The position numbers and the translations under genes were made by a program. From contig JAFLCP010000020.1 in the NCBI GenBank assembly GCA_017303505.1, forward strand, positions 1-64,000: a stretch of 64,000 nt of DNA. The letters are read 5' to 3'. Position 1 is the stretch's first letter. Each line of letters starts with the position of its first letter. Of this stretch, positions 52,413 through 61,775 are shown in pieces. The DNA is from Planctomycetota bacterium (lineage in GTDB: Bacteria; Planctomycetota; Planctomycetia; Pirellulales; Pirellulaceae). The notes beneath the pieces were generated by a model. The model did not search any database, was not told the origin of the DNA, and saw nothing but the letters and a program-made list of their open reading frames with translations.

Positions 52413-53513
52413 ATGCGTAAGAGCAATAACTATCGGTATGGTTTGTGGCTGAGTTGCGTTCTGTGGGTCGCGCTGGTTGGTTGTGACGTTGCTGAAGATT
52501 TGAAGCAGGCAGCTAGCGATCAGTTGCACGGAGCAAACTCAGCGGAAAAAACAGCTAGCACCGCAGGGCAAGGTTCGGCAACACCGGGTGCACAATCGCC
52601 TGGTTCGCAAAATTCTGGAAACGCTGTTCCAGCTGGAACGACGATTGCGCACAACAATCAAACTGGGATGCAGGCCGGTGGTGTTGGGCAACAAATGCCT
52701 ACGATCACGATTGCAAGTTACAACATTCAGGTCTTTGGAACGACGAAGGTCAATAATGCTTGGGTCTTAGAACGCTTGGCGAAGGTGATTCGTCAATTTG
52801 ACGTGATCGCTATTCAAGAAGTGCGCGCGACAGATCAAACGGTGATGGATCGTTTTGTACAGGCGATTAACTCCGATGGTAGTCAATACAGCTACATTCT
52901 TGGACCACGTTTAGGACGCACGGATAGTAAAGAGCAATACGCTTTCGTTTACAACACACGCAAGATTATGTGCAAGAAGGAAACTGCCTATACCGTGGAT
53001 GACCCAAGCGGTTTATTGCACCGGCCACCATTGGTCGCGCATTTTCAAGTGTTGGCTCCCAACAATCTACCGCCATTTACCTTTACTTTGATCAACATTC
53101 ATACTGACCCAGATGAAATTAAGACGGAGTTAAATGTTCTCGGTGACGTTTATCGCAACGTTCGCCAATATGAGTTCCCAGAAGATGATGTGATTCTGTT
53201 GGGAGATCTCAACTGCGGACCGAAAGACTTCCGCGCTTTGGGACAGATTCCGGGAATATTCCCGTTGATTCAAAATGTGCCAACGAATACTCGGCAATCC
53301 AAGTTGTACGACAACATTGTGGTCGATCAATATTCGAGCCAAGAGTTCACGGGGCAATCGCGAGTTTGGGATTTGAAAGAGTATTTCCAATTGACCGTGG
53401 ATGATGCGTTGCGTCTTTCAGATCATTTTCCGATCTGGGCTGAGTTCTCAGCGTTCGAAGTAAATCCTCAAACGCCCGCTATGGCTACGAACCCGAACGG
53501 CGTCGCTCGGTAG
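52413..53513 (+). CDS. Lipoprotein with endonuclease/exonuclease/phosphatase (DNase I-like) domain
   Basis: A 366-residue lipoprotein (lipobox LWVALVGC) with AAGGAGG five bases before the ATG. A low-complexity Ser/Gly/Gln/Ala linker (about 30-90) leads to an EEP domain: ITIASYNIQVFG, FDVIAIQEVRA (Glu), LINIHTDPD, ILLGDLNCGP (Asp/Asn) and LSDHFPIWAEF (Asp-His). The conserved metal and catalytic residues are all present. Substrate may be DNA, RNA, inositol phosphates or phospholipids; as an exported protein it could act on external nucleic acid. Confidence 0.92.
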   Translation: MRKSNNYRYGLWLSCVLWVALVGCDVAEDLKQAASDQLHGANSAEKTASTAGQGSATPGAQSPGSQNSGNAVPAGTTIAHNNQTGMQAGGVGQQMPTITIASYNIQVFGTTKVNNAWVLERLAKVIRQFDVIAIQEVRATDQTVMDRFVQAINSDGSQYSYILGPRLGRTDSKEQYAFVYNTRKIMCKKETAYTVDDPSGLLHRPPLVAHFQVLAPNNLPPFTFTLINIHTDPDEIKTELNVLGDVYRNVRQYEFPEDDVILLGDLNCGPKDFRALGQIPGIFPLIQNVPTNTRQSKLYDNIVVDQYSSQEFTGQSRVWDLKEYFQLTVDDALRLSDHFPIWAEFSAFEVNPQTPAMATNPNGVAR

Positions 53514-53553
53514 TTTCAACTGCAGTGGTCATTTTGACGGCATCGCTGGATTC

Positions 53554-53608
53554 AACGCGTTAGGTTCACCGCAATTGGGGTTTGCCGTAACGCGTTATCT
53601 TTGTTTTT
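53554..53608 (+). terminator. Possible terminator
   Basis: AACGCGTTA and TAACGCGTT are a perfect 9-bp inverted repeat with a 25-nt loop, followed by ATCTTTGTTTTT. It lies 40 bp after the lipoprotein gene. The rest of the gap to 53809 shows nothing further. Confidence 0.6.
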
Positions 53609-53809
53609 CACCCGAACTGGCGATCCTGTACCCCAAGAGTTGAGTTTTTGGGGGCGATTTGGGGACGGATGTTTAGCGAAATTGATCGGAAATTTCGCAA
53701 TTTCTCAGCCGTTCGATTAGACTACTGGGGTTCAGTTGCGGACGATCTTATGTTGGTGGATCGTGCGTTCTCTCCTGTACTTTGCTCACCCAAAAGGCCT
53801 CGAAACGTT

Positions 53810-55285
53810 ATGAAACTGAGAAAGTTGTTTGTATTGGCTCTGTTAGCTCCGTTGGGATTTGGCATGCCTTTGGCTGCACAAGAGAGGCCGCAAGAAGGCC
53901 CGCAGCGTGGAATGCGAGAGCTGTTCGAGCGACAACCCTCCACGCCTGAAGAGACCAAGGCGACTATCGAGAAATTGTCACAGTTTCTCAAGCAGATGAA
54001 AGAACGCAACGCGCCAGAACCAGCCATCGCTCGAATTGAATCGAGAATCAAGTCCTTGAAGGAGTCTCTTGAGAAAGGTTCGGGCGAGCCAGAGGCAGCT
54101 AAAGAGAAAGGCGATCGGCCAGCGACTGCGGAAGCGAAGCCGCAAGAGAAACCAATGGCGGTTAAGCCAAGTTTGATTCGGCCTAACTTCCCAAGGCCGG
54201 GAGTCGGCAGGCCCCAGATCGCAAAGCCTGTTCCCGCGACGGTGGCCGAGCCCAGTAAGACGCCTGCCCTAAATGACGATGCACTGCCACCGGAGTTTGG
54301 TGTCAAAGTATTGAAGCTCGAATTTTTGCAAAAGCGAATTGGCCATTTGCGTTCTGCTGCTCAGGATCTGAAGGCTGCAGAAGCCCATGACATGGCTAAG
54401 GAATTAATGGCTAAAGCTGAAGCGATGGAGAGAGAGGCCATTGTTGCTAAAGAAGCGTTAGGCCAAGAATTGGACCGCTTCAAACGAGAACGAAGCGCTG
54501 AAATTGAAACGCGTCAGAAGATCGAGAAAGAAATCGAGACGCAAAATATGCGTTTGCGAGAGCGTGATGAACAATTGGCTCGTGAGCGCCAGAATATGGA
54601 ACGTGAAGCGGATGCCATGCGAAAACGAGAGCAAGAGATGGCTCGAGCGATGGAACGGCAACGAGAAGAAATGCAAGTCGCTTTGAAAGAGCTACGGGCT
54701 CGCGAAGAAGAGATGCGCAAGTCGATGGAGAGCGAACGGCAATCCCGCGAAAAGATCGAGAAGGAGTCGATGGAAGTCCATGAGCGTGCACAGCAAATGA
54801 TGCGCGAAGCGGAGGAACGCATGCGTGCGGCTCAAGAGCAAGTTTCCGATGCTCGGCGCGAAGCGGAAATGCAACGCGATCGCGCGGAAAAAATGCGACA
54901 AGAGGCAGAAAACCGACAGCGTGAGGTGATGCAAAAACTGAAAGCAGCCCAAGAGCAACGCGAGGCAAATCAACGCAAAGCTGAGGGGGATCGCCGACAA
55001 CAAAAAGAAGCAGCGGCTGGGCAACCCAAAAAGGAAGAAACAAAACGAGCTGGAGAAAAGAAGGCTCCTGCTAAGAAAGAGCCAGCGAAAAAGCCGGATG
55101 CTAAAGAACCAGAGGCCAAAGAGGTAAAGGGAAAGAAGGCTGAAGCTGAAGCTGAAGCCAAATCTAAGGTGGGCGTGGCCGAGCAAGAAAGGGGTAAAGT
55201 CCTTGAGGCAATGGAAAAAGAAGTGGTGATGATGCGGGAAGAAGTGAAGCGATTGCGGGATCAATTGCGCAAGGAAAAGGAATAA
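53810..55285 (+). CDS. Secreted coiled-coil protein with Lys/Ala-rich tail
   Basis: About 491 residues from ATG 53810; an open frame extends upstream but lacks a signal peptide. The signal peptide is MKLRKLFVLALLAPLGFGMPLAAQ. A Pro-rich segment (about 100-150) is followed by a coiled coil of about 230 residues rich in Glu, Arg, Met and Gln (MEREADAMRKREQEMARAME), then an EKKAPAKKEPAKKPDAKEPE-like low-complexity section and a short final coiled coil. Structural role in the periplasm or cell envelope is inferred. No enzyme motif. Long reverse-strand open frames here are composition artefacts. Confidence 0.85.
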   Translation: MKLRKLFVLALLAPLGFGMPLAAQERPQEGPQRGMRELFERQPSTPEETKATIEKLSQFLKQMKERNAPEPAIARIESRIKSLKESLEKGSGEPEAAKEKGDRPATAEAKPQEKPMAVKPSLIRPNFPRPGVGRPQIAKPVPATVAEPSKTPALNDDALPPEFGVKVLKLEFLQKRIGHLRSAAQDLKAAEAHDMAKELMAKAEAMEREAIVAKEALGQELDRFKRERSAEIETRQKIEKEIETQNMRLRERDEQLARERQNMEREADAMRKREQEMARAMERQREEMQVALKELRAREEEMRKSMESERQSREKIEKESMEVHERAQQMMREAEERMRAAQEQVSDARREAEMQRDRAEKMRQEAENRQREVMQKLKAAQEQREANQRKAEGDRRQQKEAAAGQPKKEETKRAGEKKAPAKKEPAKKPDAKEPEAKEVKGKKAEAEAEAKSKVGVAEQERGKVLEAMEKEVVMMREEVKRLRDQLRKEKE

Positions 55286-55531
55286 AGACTCAGTGGTTTC
55301 GATTGGTATGCGGCGTTCCGTAAGGGGTTGCTATTGTGGACTGTGCAAGTCTTGAAAGCCTCACTCCTTTATGGCGACTTGGCCTATCGGCGGCACGAGG
55401 CAAATTGCTAGCAGGACCGACTGGAAAAGACTCATGGCCCAAATGCAGATGCACGAGCCGGCGAGAGGGAAAAAGCTGGAGTAACGAGTGCGGGCCTTTG
55501 GCTCGTTGCGAAGGTGGACGAAATAGCAAGC

Positions 55532-55571
55532 AAAAGCGGCAGGGGATCTCGGATTCTCTGCCGCTTTTTTT
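55532..55571 (+). terminator. Strong intrinsic terminator, possibly bidirectional
   Basis: AAAAGCGGCAGGG and CTCTGCCGCTTTTTTT pair around a 14-nt loop. It lies 250 bp after the coiled-coil gene, so it ends that transcript or a short RNA starting in the gap; the reverse strand also has T after the stem. Confidence 0.85.
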
Positions 55572-55686
55572 CGTCCTGATCGCTAGCAAATCCGCTTCGA
55601 TTTCCGCCGAAACTCCGTTACGAACTATTAATACATCTGATGGTGTCGGTCGCATTCTTCGGCAACGCACGGTTTCTTGCACCCAA

Positions 55687-55960
55687 AAACAGGGTGCCTG
55701 GCACCCTGTTTCAGCCTCCAACAAGGTGCCAGGCACGCAAATTTAGGGCCGCACGCGTTTGTTGTTCGCTCTAAAGTGGGGTGTTGCGACGTCGAAGCAA
55801 AAGGAGAGAGTGCGTGGCACCTTGGGGAGGTTCGGAAAGGGCAAAGCTAGCATTTGTGGGGTTATAAGACAGGCTTATGTTGTGGCGTCTGTTTTGGGAT
55901 GTTGGGAGGAACGCTAGCATGCGAAATGGCCGAATTATAGGGTGCCTGGCACCTTGTTTG
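55687..55960. repeat. GGTGCCTGGCACC palindrome repeats
   Basis: A perfect 11-bp palindrome AAACAGGGTGC, CTG, GCACCCTGTTT at 55687-55711, a second partial copy at 55723-55736, and looser copies near 55811 and 55939-55958. The palindromic core GGTGCCnGGCACC is shared. Confidence 0.75.
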
Positions 55961-56341
55961 GGGCTGAGGATGGGGTTGCTAGCAATGCTGGGGGAGGATT
56001 GAGGAGCGATTTTTTGCGAGCATTTTTGTTGGTTGCAAGCTATGGCTGGGGTGTTAAGACGGCGGTAACCTGTCTATTTCCGCGCAATTGGCCCATTTTG
56101 CCCCTGCCTAAATCGGTGGATAAATATTAACCTAAAGACACTTCTAGAAATGCTGCCAAGTGTTGACGATGACCTCCTATTGGATTCTCCCCCTTCGGAA
56201 TGCTAACAAAAGCTCCGTGGGTGCTCGTTAAAAAACGAGTGTCGGTTCAGAGACCGTATCAATCTGCGATGGAGGCAGTTTCGAGTTTGCAGCGATTGAT
56301 TGGTATTGAATTCTTATGAGCGGGGTTAGCGCGTTTTTTTC

Positions 56342-58068
56342 ATGGCTTTGAGCAACGAATTGCAGGATCAAGTTTCGGATTTTTAAGTTTTGGCCTCGAC
56401 CCGCGGATTGTCGCCGCAGTAGTTGATTCAGGATACTCGACGGCGACTCCCATTCAACGAAAAACCATTCCTCCTATGATGGAAGGAAAGGACGTTCTGG
56501 GACAAGCACAAACCGGTACCGGTAAGACGGCCGCGTTCGCGCTGCCATTGTTGCATCGCATCGATGCATCCATTCGCGCACCACAAATCTTGGTATTAGC
56601 TCCCACCCGCGAATTGGCCATACAGGTTTCGGAAGCCTTCGAAAAATATGGCGCTGCCATCAAAGGCTTGCGTGTCATGGCTATCTGCGGTGGACAAAAC
56701 TACGAACAACAGTTTCGTCAGCTGAACCGTTTGCCCCAAGTCATCGTTGGGACACCTGGCCGCTTGATCGATTTAGTTCAACGTGGTTCTCTCGACCTAA
56801 CAAGCGTGCGCTGCGTCGTTCTCGATGAAGCCGACGAAATGCTAAAGATGGGTTTCGCCGAAGATGTCGATTGGATCTTGGGCCAAGCACCTAAGGAACG
56901 ACAAACGGCTCTCTTCTCAGCGACCATGCCTGATTCGATTTTAGAAATCGCTGAGCGTCATCTCAACCAGCCAGTCCGTATCGTCATTCCTCAAAAATCA
57001 GCGACCGCAGATACCGTTCGACAACGCTATGTGATCGCTCCAACCGGCAATAAAGAATCGACCTTGATTCGCATCGCTGAGACAGAAGAATTTGAAGCGA
57101 TGTTGGTTTTCGTGAAGCTTAAGAGCTCTTGCGAGCCCATTGCCGAAATGCTCATTCATCGAGGTTTTCGCGCAGCCGCCTTACACGGCGATATCGCTCA
57201 AGCCCAACGCGAACGCATCATCGATAAACTTAAAGCACGTCAAATTGAAATCCTCATCGCGACCGATGTGGCAGCTCGTGGACTCGACGTCCAACACATC
57301 AGCCATGTGGTCAACTTTGATCTTCCGATCAACCCAGAAGTTTATGTCCATCGAATTGGTCGAACCGGGCGAGCTGGACGTGAAGGGGAAGCAATTCTTT
57401 TTGTCGGTCCTTACGATCGACGAAAGCTAAAGCAGCTTGAGCACGCGACACGTAAACCGATGGAAGAAATGCCCATCCCTACATCGCGTGAATTGAATCT
57501 CAAACGTGTGTCTCGATTCCATCAGCGAATCACCACGGCACTGGAGAGCACCGAGCTCGAAAACTTCCAAAGCATTGTGGATCAATTTCGTCGTAACCAT
57601 CCTGAAATGGAAGTCGAAAAGATCGCGGCAGCCTTGGCATTAATGGCCAATGGTGGAAAACCACTGCTTGAGAAAACCAAGAATACGCAAAGCGAATTCG
57701 TGGCTGAAACGCCGCGCGGTGAACGTCGTGGACGAGGTCGTCGCGGATTTAGTGGCGATTCCAGAGGGCATCGGAATTCTGGCCCTCCAGGACGACGTCC
57801 ATTTTTCGGTGCTGGTAACGATCAAGATTTTCCCGACGCCGAAAACCGCGAAGGGCGCGATCGTCAAGGTGGCCGCGATGGCTATCGCGGTGGCCAAGAT
57901 GACCGCGGAGGGGACCGAAAGCGATCCGCTTGGAAACATCCAGCCCGTTTCGAAACGACCTTGGAAGGTCGTGGTGGACGACGAGGCCAACGCCGTGGTG
58001 AGTCCGCTGGGGGCGCGAAAGTTAAGAGCGGACCTGGTGGCAAAAAGGGAAAACGTAAACCGAATTGA
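56342..58068 (+). CDS. DEAD-box RNA helicase, N-terminus apparently frameshifted
   Basis: ATP-dependent RNA helicase, about 575 residues if continuous. The main frame, open from 56320, encodes FGLDPRIVAAVVDSGY and TPIQRKTIPP (Q motif), AQTGTGKT, APTRELA, GTPGRLID, LDEADEMLKMGF, SATMP, ATDVAARGLDV and HRIGRTGRAGR; the C-terminal 120 residues are a Gly/Arg-rich RNA-binding tail. No ATG, GTG or TTG occurs in this frame before the Q motif. An ATG at 56342 reads MALSNELQDQVSDF and stops at TAA (56384-56386). A -1 slip on the T5 run (56380-56384) joins the two. This could be a true frameshift, slippage, a non-standard start or an assembly error. Confidence 0.85.
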
Positions 58069-58089
58069 GCCTCGTAATGGTTAGCACCT

Positions 58090-60054
58090 TTACGACATGA
58101 ATTCCCACACGCTGCGATAGCTGGAGTGTTTCTCAAAATACTCCAGCATTCGCGCGAAAAAGGCATGATTTCCCAACGTCGTGCTATCGCCAATAACGAT
58201 GAGCTTTCTTTTAGCTCGAGTCATAGCTACATTCATTCGCCGTTGATCGCCCAAAAAACCAATCTCCCCTTCGGCATTGGATCTTACCAAAGAAATCAAT
58301 ACGGCCTCTTTTTCTCGGCCTTGGAATCCGTCCACGGTATCGATCTCGACTTTCGCTCCTCGATAATGATCGCGCAGCCAGCGGACTTGAGCAGCGTAGG
58401 GCGCGATCACCGCAATATCTCGCGGGTCGACGCCGTGCTCGATTAGTTCTTCCAACAGTTTGAGTAACAATCGTCCTTCATCGGGGTTGAATTTGCTTTC
58501 ACCATCCGGTTCAAGCTGTTCTTCCCAATTCGCACCGGCCGAATCAACGAATAACAATGGGGATTCCGTCAGCTCGGAGCTTACCATCCGTGGCAAATCG
58601 GACAGCAAATGAGTTTCAACGGCACGATCGGCCACCAATGTATTGTTGTAAAACTCGTTTGACGAAAAGCCCATGATGTTTTGGTGCATTCGGTATTGCA
58701 CGGTTAGTTGACGAGTTACCGAATGACCCAAGTCGCGAACTAAACGTTCCATCATGCTGATCGCATAGCCCTCTCGAGCGGCTTCTGTCGAAAGCACAGT
58801 AGGAGGAAGCTGGCAATGATCGCCCGCCAAAATAATTTTGTTGGCGCGTAGGACGACGGGCCAAATGCCAGGTTCTGTACTTTGGCAAGCTTCGTCGATG
58901 ACCGCCAAATCAAAAAGCCGATCACCTAGTACGGCTGGATCATAAGTCGTGGTGGCGCAAACAACTTCGGCCCCATCCAAGATGCCTTCCGATACTTGAC
59001 GTTCAAGTCGTTTGGCAGCCTCGCGCAAATCACGGATCTCTTCACGCAACTGTTGACGATAGCCGGGATGAGGTTTCGCCCGAGTGTATCGGTTCGATTG
59101 TTTCGTCAACCGTTCCGCTTCACGCATGTAGTCCTTGACCAAATCCATCATCTCATCGTTTTCGATCATGGCATCGAGCGTGTGAGATTGAAGGGTTTCA
59201 TGCACACGAGCGGGATGCCCCACTCGAACCACTGATATACCGAGTGGTACAAGTCTCTCAAGCAAATTGTCTACGCCCGCGTTGCTCGGAGCGCATGCCA
59301 AGACCTTCTCGCCGCGCATGACTGCTTGGCGGATGATCTCAACGACCGTGGTCGTCTTTCCGGTTCCAGGCGGCCCATGGATAATCGAAAGATCACGCGA
59401 AGAGAGTGCAAATTGTACTGCGTCACATTGAGATGGATTCAAGTGCGTCGCGAATTCAATCGGTTTTGGTTCTAAAAAGGTTGCTTCGCGATCGTAGAGC
59501 AGAATGTCGCGTAGGGCGGCGATGCGGCCTCGCGATTGTTCGACAACTCGCATAGCGGTCAATTGTCGTTGGCGAGTCACTTCATCGGATGACAAATCGA
59601 TACGAAAGTTCTCACCTTCGGGCCATTGATCAATGGAAACATCGATGGTCATTTGAGTTCGCGCACAAACGACGCCTGAAAGGTAGCCTCCTTCGCCTAA
59701 TTCGTCCGATACCATCACTGGCGAGCCGAGGCGTAAGCGATTCCAAGGTAAAGGTCGCCCAACGGATCGTTTGGCAAACCGAATGATGTACCTCCCCCCT
59801 ACCCCAACTTTGCGGTCCGCAATGACTAAGTCGATAAGTGTCTCACCACTCTTTTCGACGTCACCACTCCCCTGACGTCGCCGGCGTTCGGTCATACGCA
59901 AGCGTTCGGCCTCTGATTCCATGTTCAGCCATCGTCGCAATCGCTCAAAATGCTCAGCCTGATTGATAATCGTGCCATCTCCTCTGCAATTCGTATCTAT
60001 GAAGTGTGCAGGAATTAGACCATAATCGGTCCAAAGTGAAAGACGATTCAACAC
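58090..60054 (-). CDS. IGHMBP2-like SF1B helicase
   Basis: A 654-residue (GTG start at 60054) superfamily 1 helicase of the Upf1/IGHMBP2/Sen1 group. NPSQCDAVQFALSS (Q-like motif, about 206), GPPGTGKTTT (Walker A, 227-236), FDLAVIDEACQSTEP (DEAC), LAGDHCQLPPTV, LTVQYRMHQNIM, EIDTVDGFQGREKEAV and NVAMTRAKRKLIVIG are all present. Likely unwinds RNA or DNA in a nucleotide-dependent manner. The conserved N-terminus seems to begin at QAEHFERLRRWL; AGAGGAG at 59979-59985 lies eight bases before an in-frame ATT (59970), so the actual start may be that AUU. Convergent with the DEAD-box gene, 21 bp apart. Confidence 0.93.
   Translation of the reverse strand: MLNRLSLWTDYGLIPAHFIDTNCRGDGTIINQAEHFERLRRWLNMESEAERLRMTERRRRQGSGDVEKSGETLIDLVIADRKVGVGGRYIIRFAKRSVGRPLPWNRLRLGSPVMVSDELGEGGYLSGVVCARTQMTIDVSIDQWPEGENFRIDLSSDEVTRQRQLTAMRVVEQSRGRIAALRDILLYDREATFLEPKPIEFATHLNPSQCDAVQFALSSRDLSIIHGPPGTGKTTTVVEIIRQAVMRGEKVLACAPSNAGVDNLLERLVPLGISVVRVGHPARVHETLQSHTLDAMIENDEMMDLVKDYMREAERLTKQSNRYTRAKPHPGYRQQLREEIRDLREAAKRLERQVSEGILDGAEVVCATTTYDPAVLGDRLFDLAVIDEACQSTEPGIWPVVLRANKIILAGDHCQLPPTVLSTEAAREGYAISMMERLVRDLGHSVTRQLTVQYRMHQNIMGFSSNEFYNNTLVADRAVETHLLSDLPRMVSSELTESPLLFVDSAGANWEEQLEPDGESKFNPDEGRLLLKLLEELIEHGVDPRDIAVIAPYAAQVRWLRDHYRGAKVEIDTVDGFQGREKEAVLISLVRSNAEGEIGFLGDQRRMNVAMTRAKRKLIVIGDSTTLGNHAFFARMLEYFEKHSSYRSVWEFMS
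59979..59985 (-). promoter_or_regulatory. SD AGAGGAG pointing to an AUU start
   Basis: On the minus strand, AGAGGAG is followed by ATGGCACG and then ATT ATC AAT CAG in the helicase frame. The ATG between is out of frame. Confidence 0.45.
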
Positions 60055-60070
60055 CCGTTAGTACGAAATC

Positions 60071-61612
60071 ATGTGGCTCAAAGCACTGCTGAATTCGCTC
60101 TTGATTTACGGGATGGTCCTGGCCTTCGTTTTTCCCTGTGCGTGGCTCGTTTCCGTCATGCTGATGCGAACGTTTCTGCCTGGCCGCAGAGCGATGTTGG
60201 TAATGCTCGTCAGTGCCTTGGCAACTCCTGTATATGTTCAGGCTGGTGCCTGGAATTCCATGTTTGGCCAATTCGGTTGGTGGACATTGACGCAGGTTGG
60301 CGCCGTTCAAAATGGTTGGGGTGGACCACTGGCGGTGGGCTTTATTCAGGCGGCTTATGTGTTCCCTTGGGTGGTTCTCACTCTGTGCCATGGCTTGGCC
60401 TATATGGACCAACATGCGGAAGAAAATGCGTGGTTGGAAACAGGAGTTCTCTCGACGCTGGTTCGGGTGTCGCTACCTCTAATGATTCCGCATATAGCTT
60501 TGGCAACTGTCCTCGCCTTATGTCTGCTGAGTACCGACATGACAGTCACGAACCTGTACCGCGTCGACACAATCACGGAAAGGTTTTATCAGCAGGCCTC
60601 AGCAGGAGAATTGAATTGGACCGCCAGCGTGATGCCAGTGGTTCAGGGAATGGTGCTGATCACCTTGGTTTGGGGGCTGTATAGATTTCTGAGTCGTTAT
60701 TTGAAGTTGCCCACAAGAAGTTCGCGTGTAGATGAACGAAAGCGAAATCGTGAAATTCGATTCACGATTCGTCGATCACATATGGGGGTGTGGGGAACCC
60801 TCGCCTGGAGCGTAGTCGCATTTTGGATTGTTGTTCCCTTTCTGAATCTTCTCTGGAATGCGGGTTGGACAGCCCGAGTTATGCCAGAACAAAACCGGGT
60901 GATTGGTTCTTGGCAATGGACCACGTTTTTCAACACCTTGTGGCAAACACCTATCGAGTTTCAAGCGGAGTTTCTGTGGTCCATATATCTCGGAATATGT
61001 GCGGCGACATTTTGGTTACTATTCGCGTTAGTTCTTTCATTTGCTTGGCAAAGAAAAAACTCCATTGGTCGAATAGGTGCAGCCCTATTGTTTTTAATGG
61101 TGTTTATTCCTGGACCTATGTCGGGACTCGTTACCATCTACCTGTGGAATCGAAATTGGCCGGCAGCAATGGGGTGGTTATACGACCATACCTTGGTCGG
61201 ACCGATATTCGCACTCGGCGTTCGGATGTTACCCGTAGCAATATTGGGAGTGGTCCTGCTCCGTGCCCGACTCTCTCTGGCTGCTCAAGAAATCGCTCTG
61301 CTTGACGGAATTACTAATCGACGGTTATGGCTGAGTTGGTATGCCAGAAACTTTTCATCGTTACTGGGGGTCTGGTTTTTGTTGTTTTTACTGAGCGTAG
61401 CAGATTTATCGGCCATGCTTTTAGTGTTGCCGCCCGGTGTCACCCCTATTTCTGCTCGAGTCTTTGAATTGTTGCACTACGGAGTTAGGTATCAGGAATC
61501 GGGAGTTTGTTTGGTAATCTCTGCGTTTTCGGTAATCGGAGCAGGTGGTATATATTTCCTAAGTGTCCGACCGATGCTCCGTCAACAAATTATCGACAGA
61601 GATTTGCGTTAG
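60071..61612 (+). CDS. ABC transporter permease, fused two-domain (Fe3+-type)
   Basis: A 513-residue integral membrane protein with about twelve segments in two halves, each resembling a binding-protein-dependent permease domain, as in FbpB/SfuB iron permeases. EAA-type loops are visible as ENAWLETGVLSTLVRVSLPLMIPHI (half 1) and QEIALLDGITNRRLWLSWYARN (half 2). No ATPase or binding-protein gene is adjacent in the window. It starts 16 bp from the GTG of the divergent helicase, which also argues that the helicase starts further in. Confidence 0.83.
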   Translation: MWLKALLNSLLIYGMVLAFVFPCAWLVSVMLMRTFLPGRRAMLVMLVSALATPVYVQAGAWNSMFGQFGWWTLTQVGAVQNGWGGPLAVGFIQAAYVFPWVVLTLCHGLAYMDQHAEENAWLETGVLSTLVRVSLPLMIPHIALATVLALCLLSTDMTVTNLYRVDTITERFYQQASAGELNWTASVMPVVQGMVLITLVWGLYRFLSRYLKLPTRSSRVDERKRNREIRFTIRRSHMGVWGTLAWSVVAFWIVVPFLNLLWNAGWTARVMPEQNRVIGSWQWTTFFNTLWQTPIEFQAEFLWSIYLGICAATFWLLFALVLSFAWQRKNSIGRIGAALLFLMVFIPGPMSGLVTIYLWNRNWPAAMGWLYDHTLVGPIFALGVRMLPVAILGVVLLRARLSLAAQEIALLDGITNRRLWLSWYARNFSSLLGVWFLLFLLSVADLSAMLLVLPPGVTPISARVFELLHYGVRYQESGVCLVISAFSVIGAGGIYFLSVRPMLRQQIIDRDLR

Positions 61613-61775
61613 GCTATCGAATCAGTTCAGCAGTTTGGCAATAATACAGAAGCATGACGCCCAGCCCTTTTGCTCTTTTCACCGATTTGTCGGCAGCGTG
61701 CGGTTTTGTTTCGATTCTGGCATTCGCCATAATGGTCTGATTACCCTCGCCGATTCATGAAGGACAGCCAAGTCG

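Larger units (their letters stand above)
55286..56341. other. 1-kb gap with terminator and short repeats
   Basis: No convincing gene. The left part holds a strong hairpin terminator (55532). The right part is repeat-rich (GGTGCCTGGCACC palindromes and five GCTAGCA sites). A small hairpin GCTCGTT-AAAA-AACGAGT lies near 56222 in the leader of the DEAD-box helicase gene. A small RNA upstream of the terminator is possible but not supported beyond that. Confidence 0.5.

Noticed and set aside
54480-55264. Long open frames on the minus strand opposite the coiled-coil gene
   Set aside because: They arise because a Glu/Lys/Arg/Gln-rich gene gives few reverse stops. Their composition is biased (Phe/Leu/Ser) and they have no start signal, neighbours or domain.
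55336-55746. 136-residue open frame after the coiled-coil gene
   Set aside because: It reads through a strong intrinsic terminator at 55532-55571 and through palindromic repeats. It has no recognisable domain or SD.
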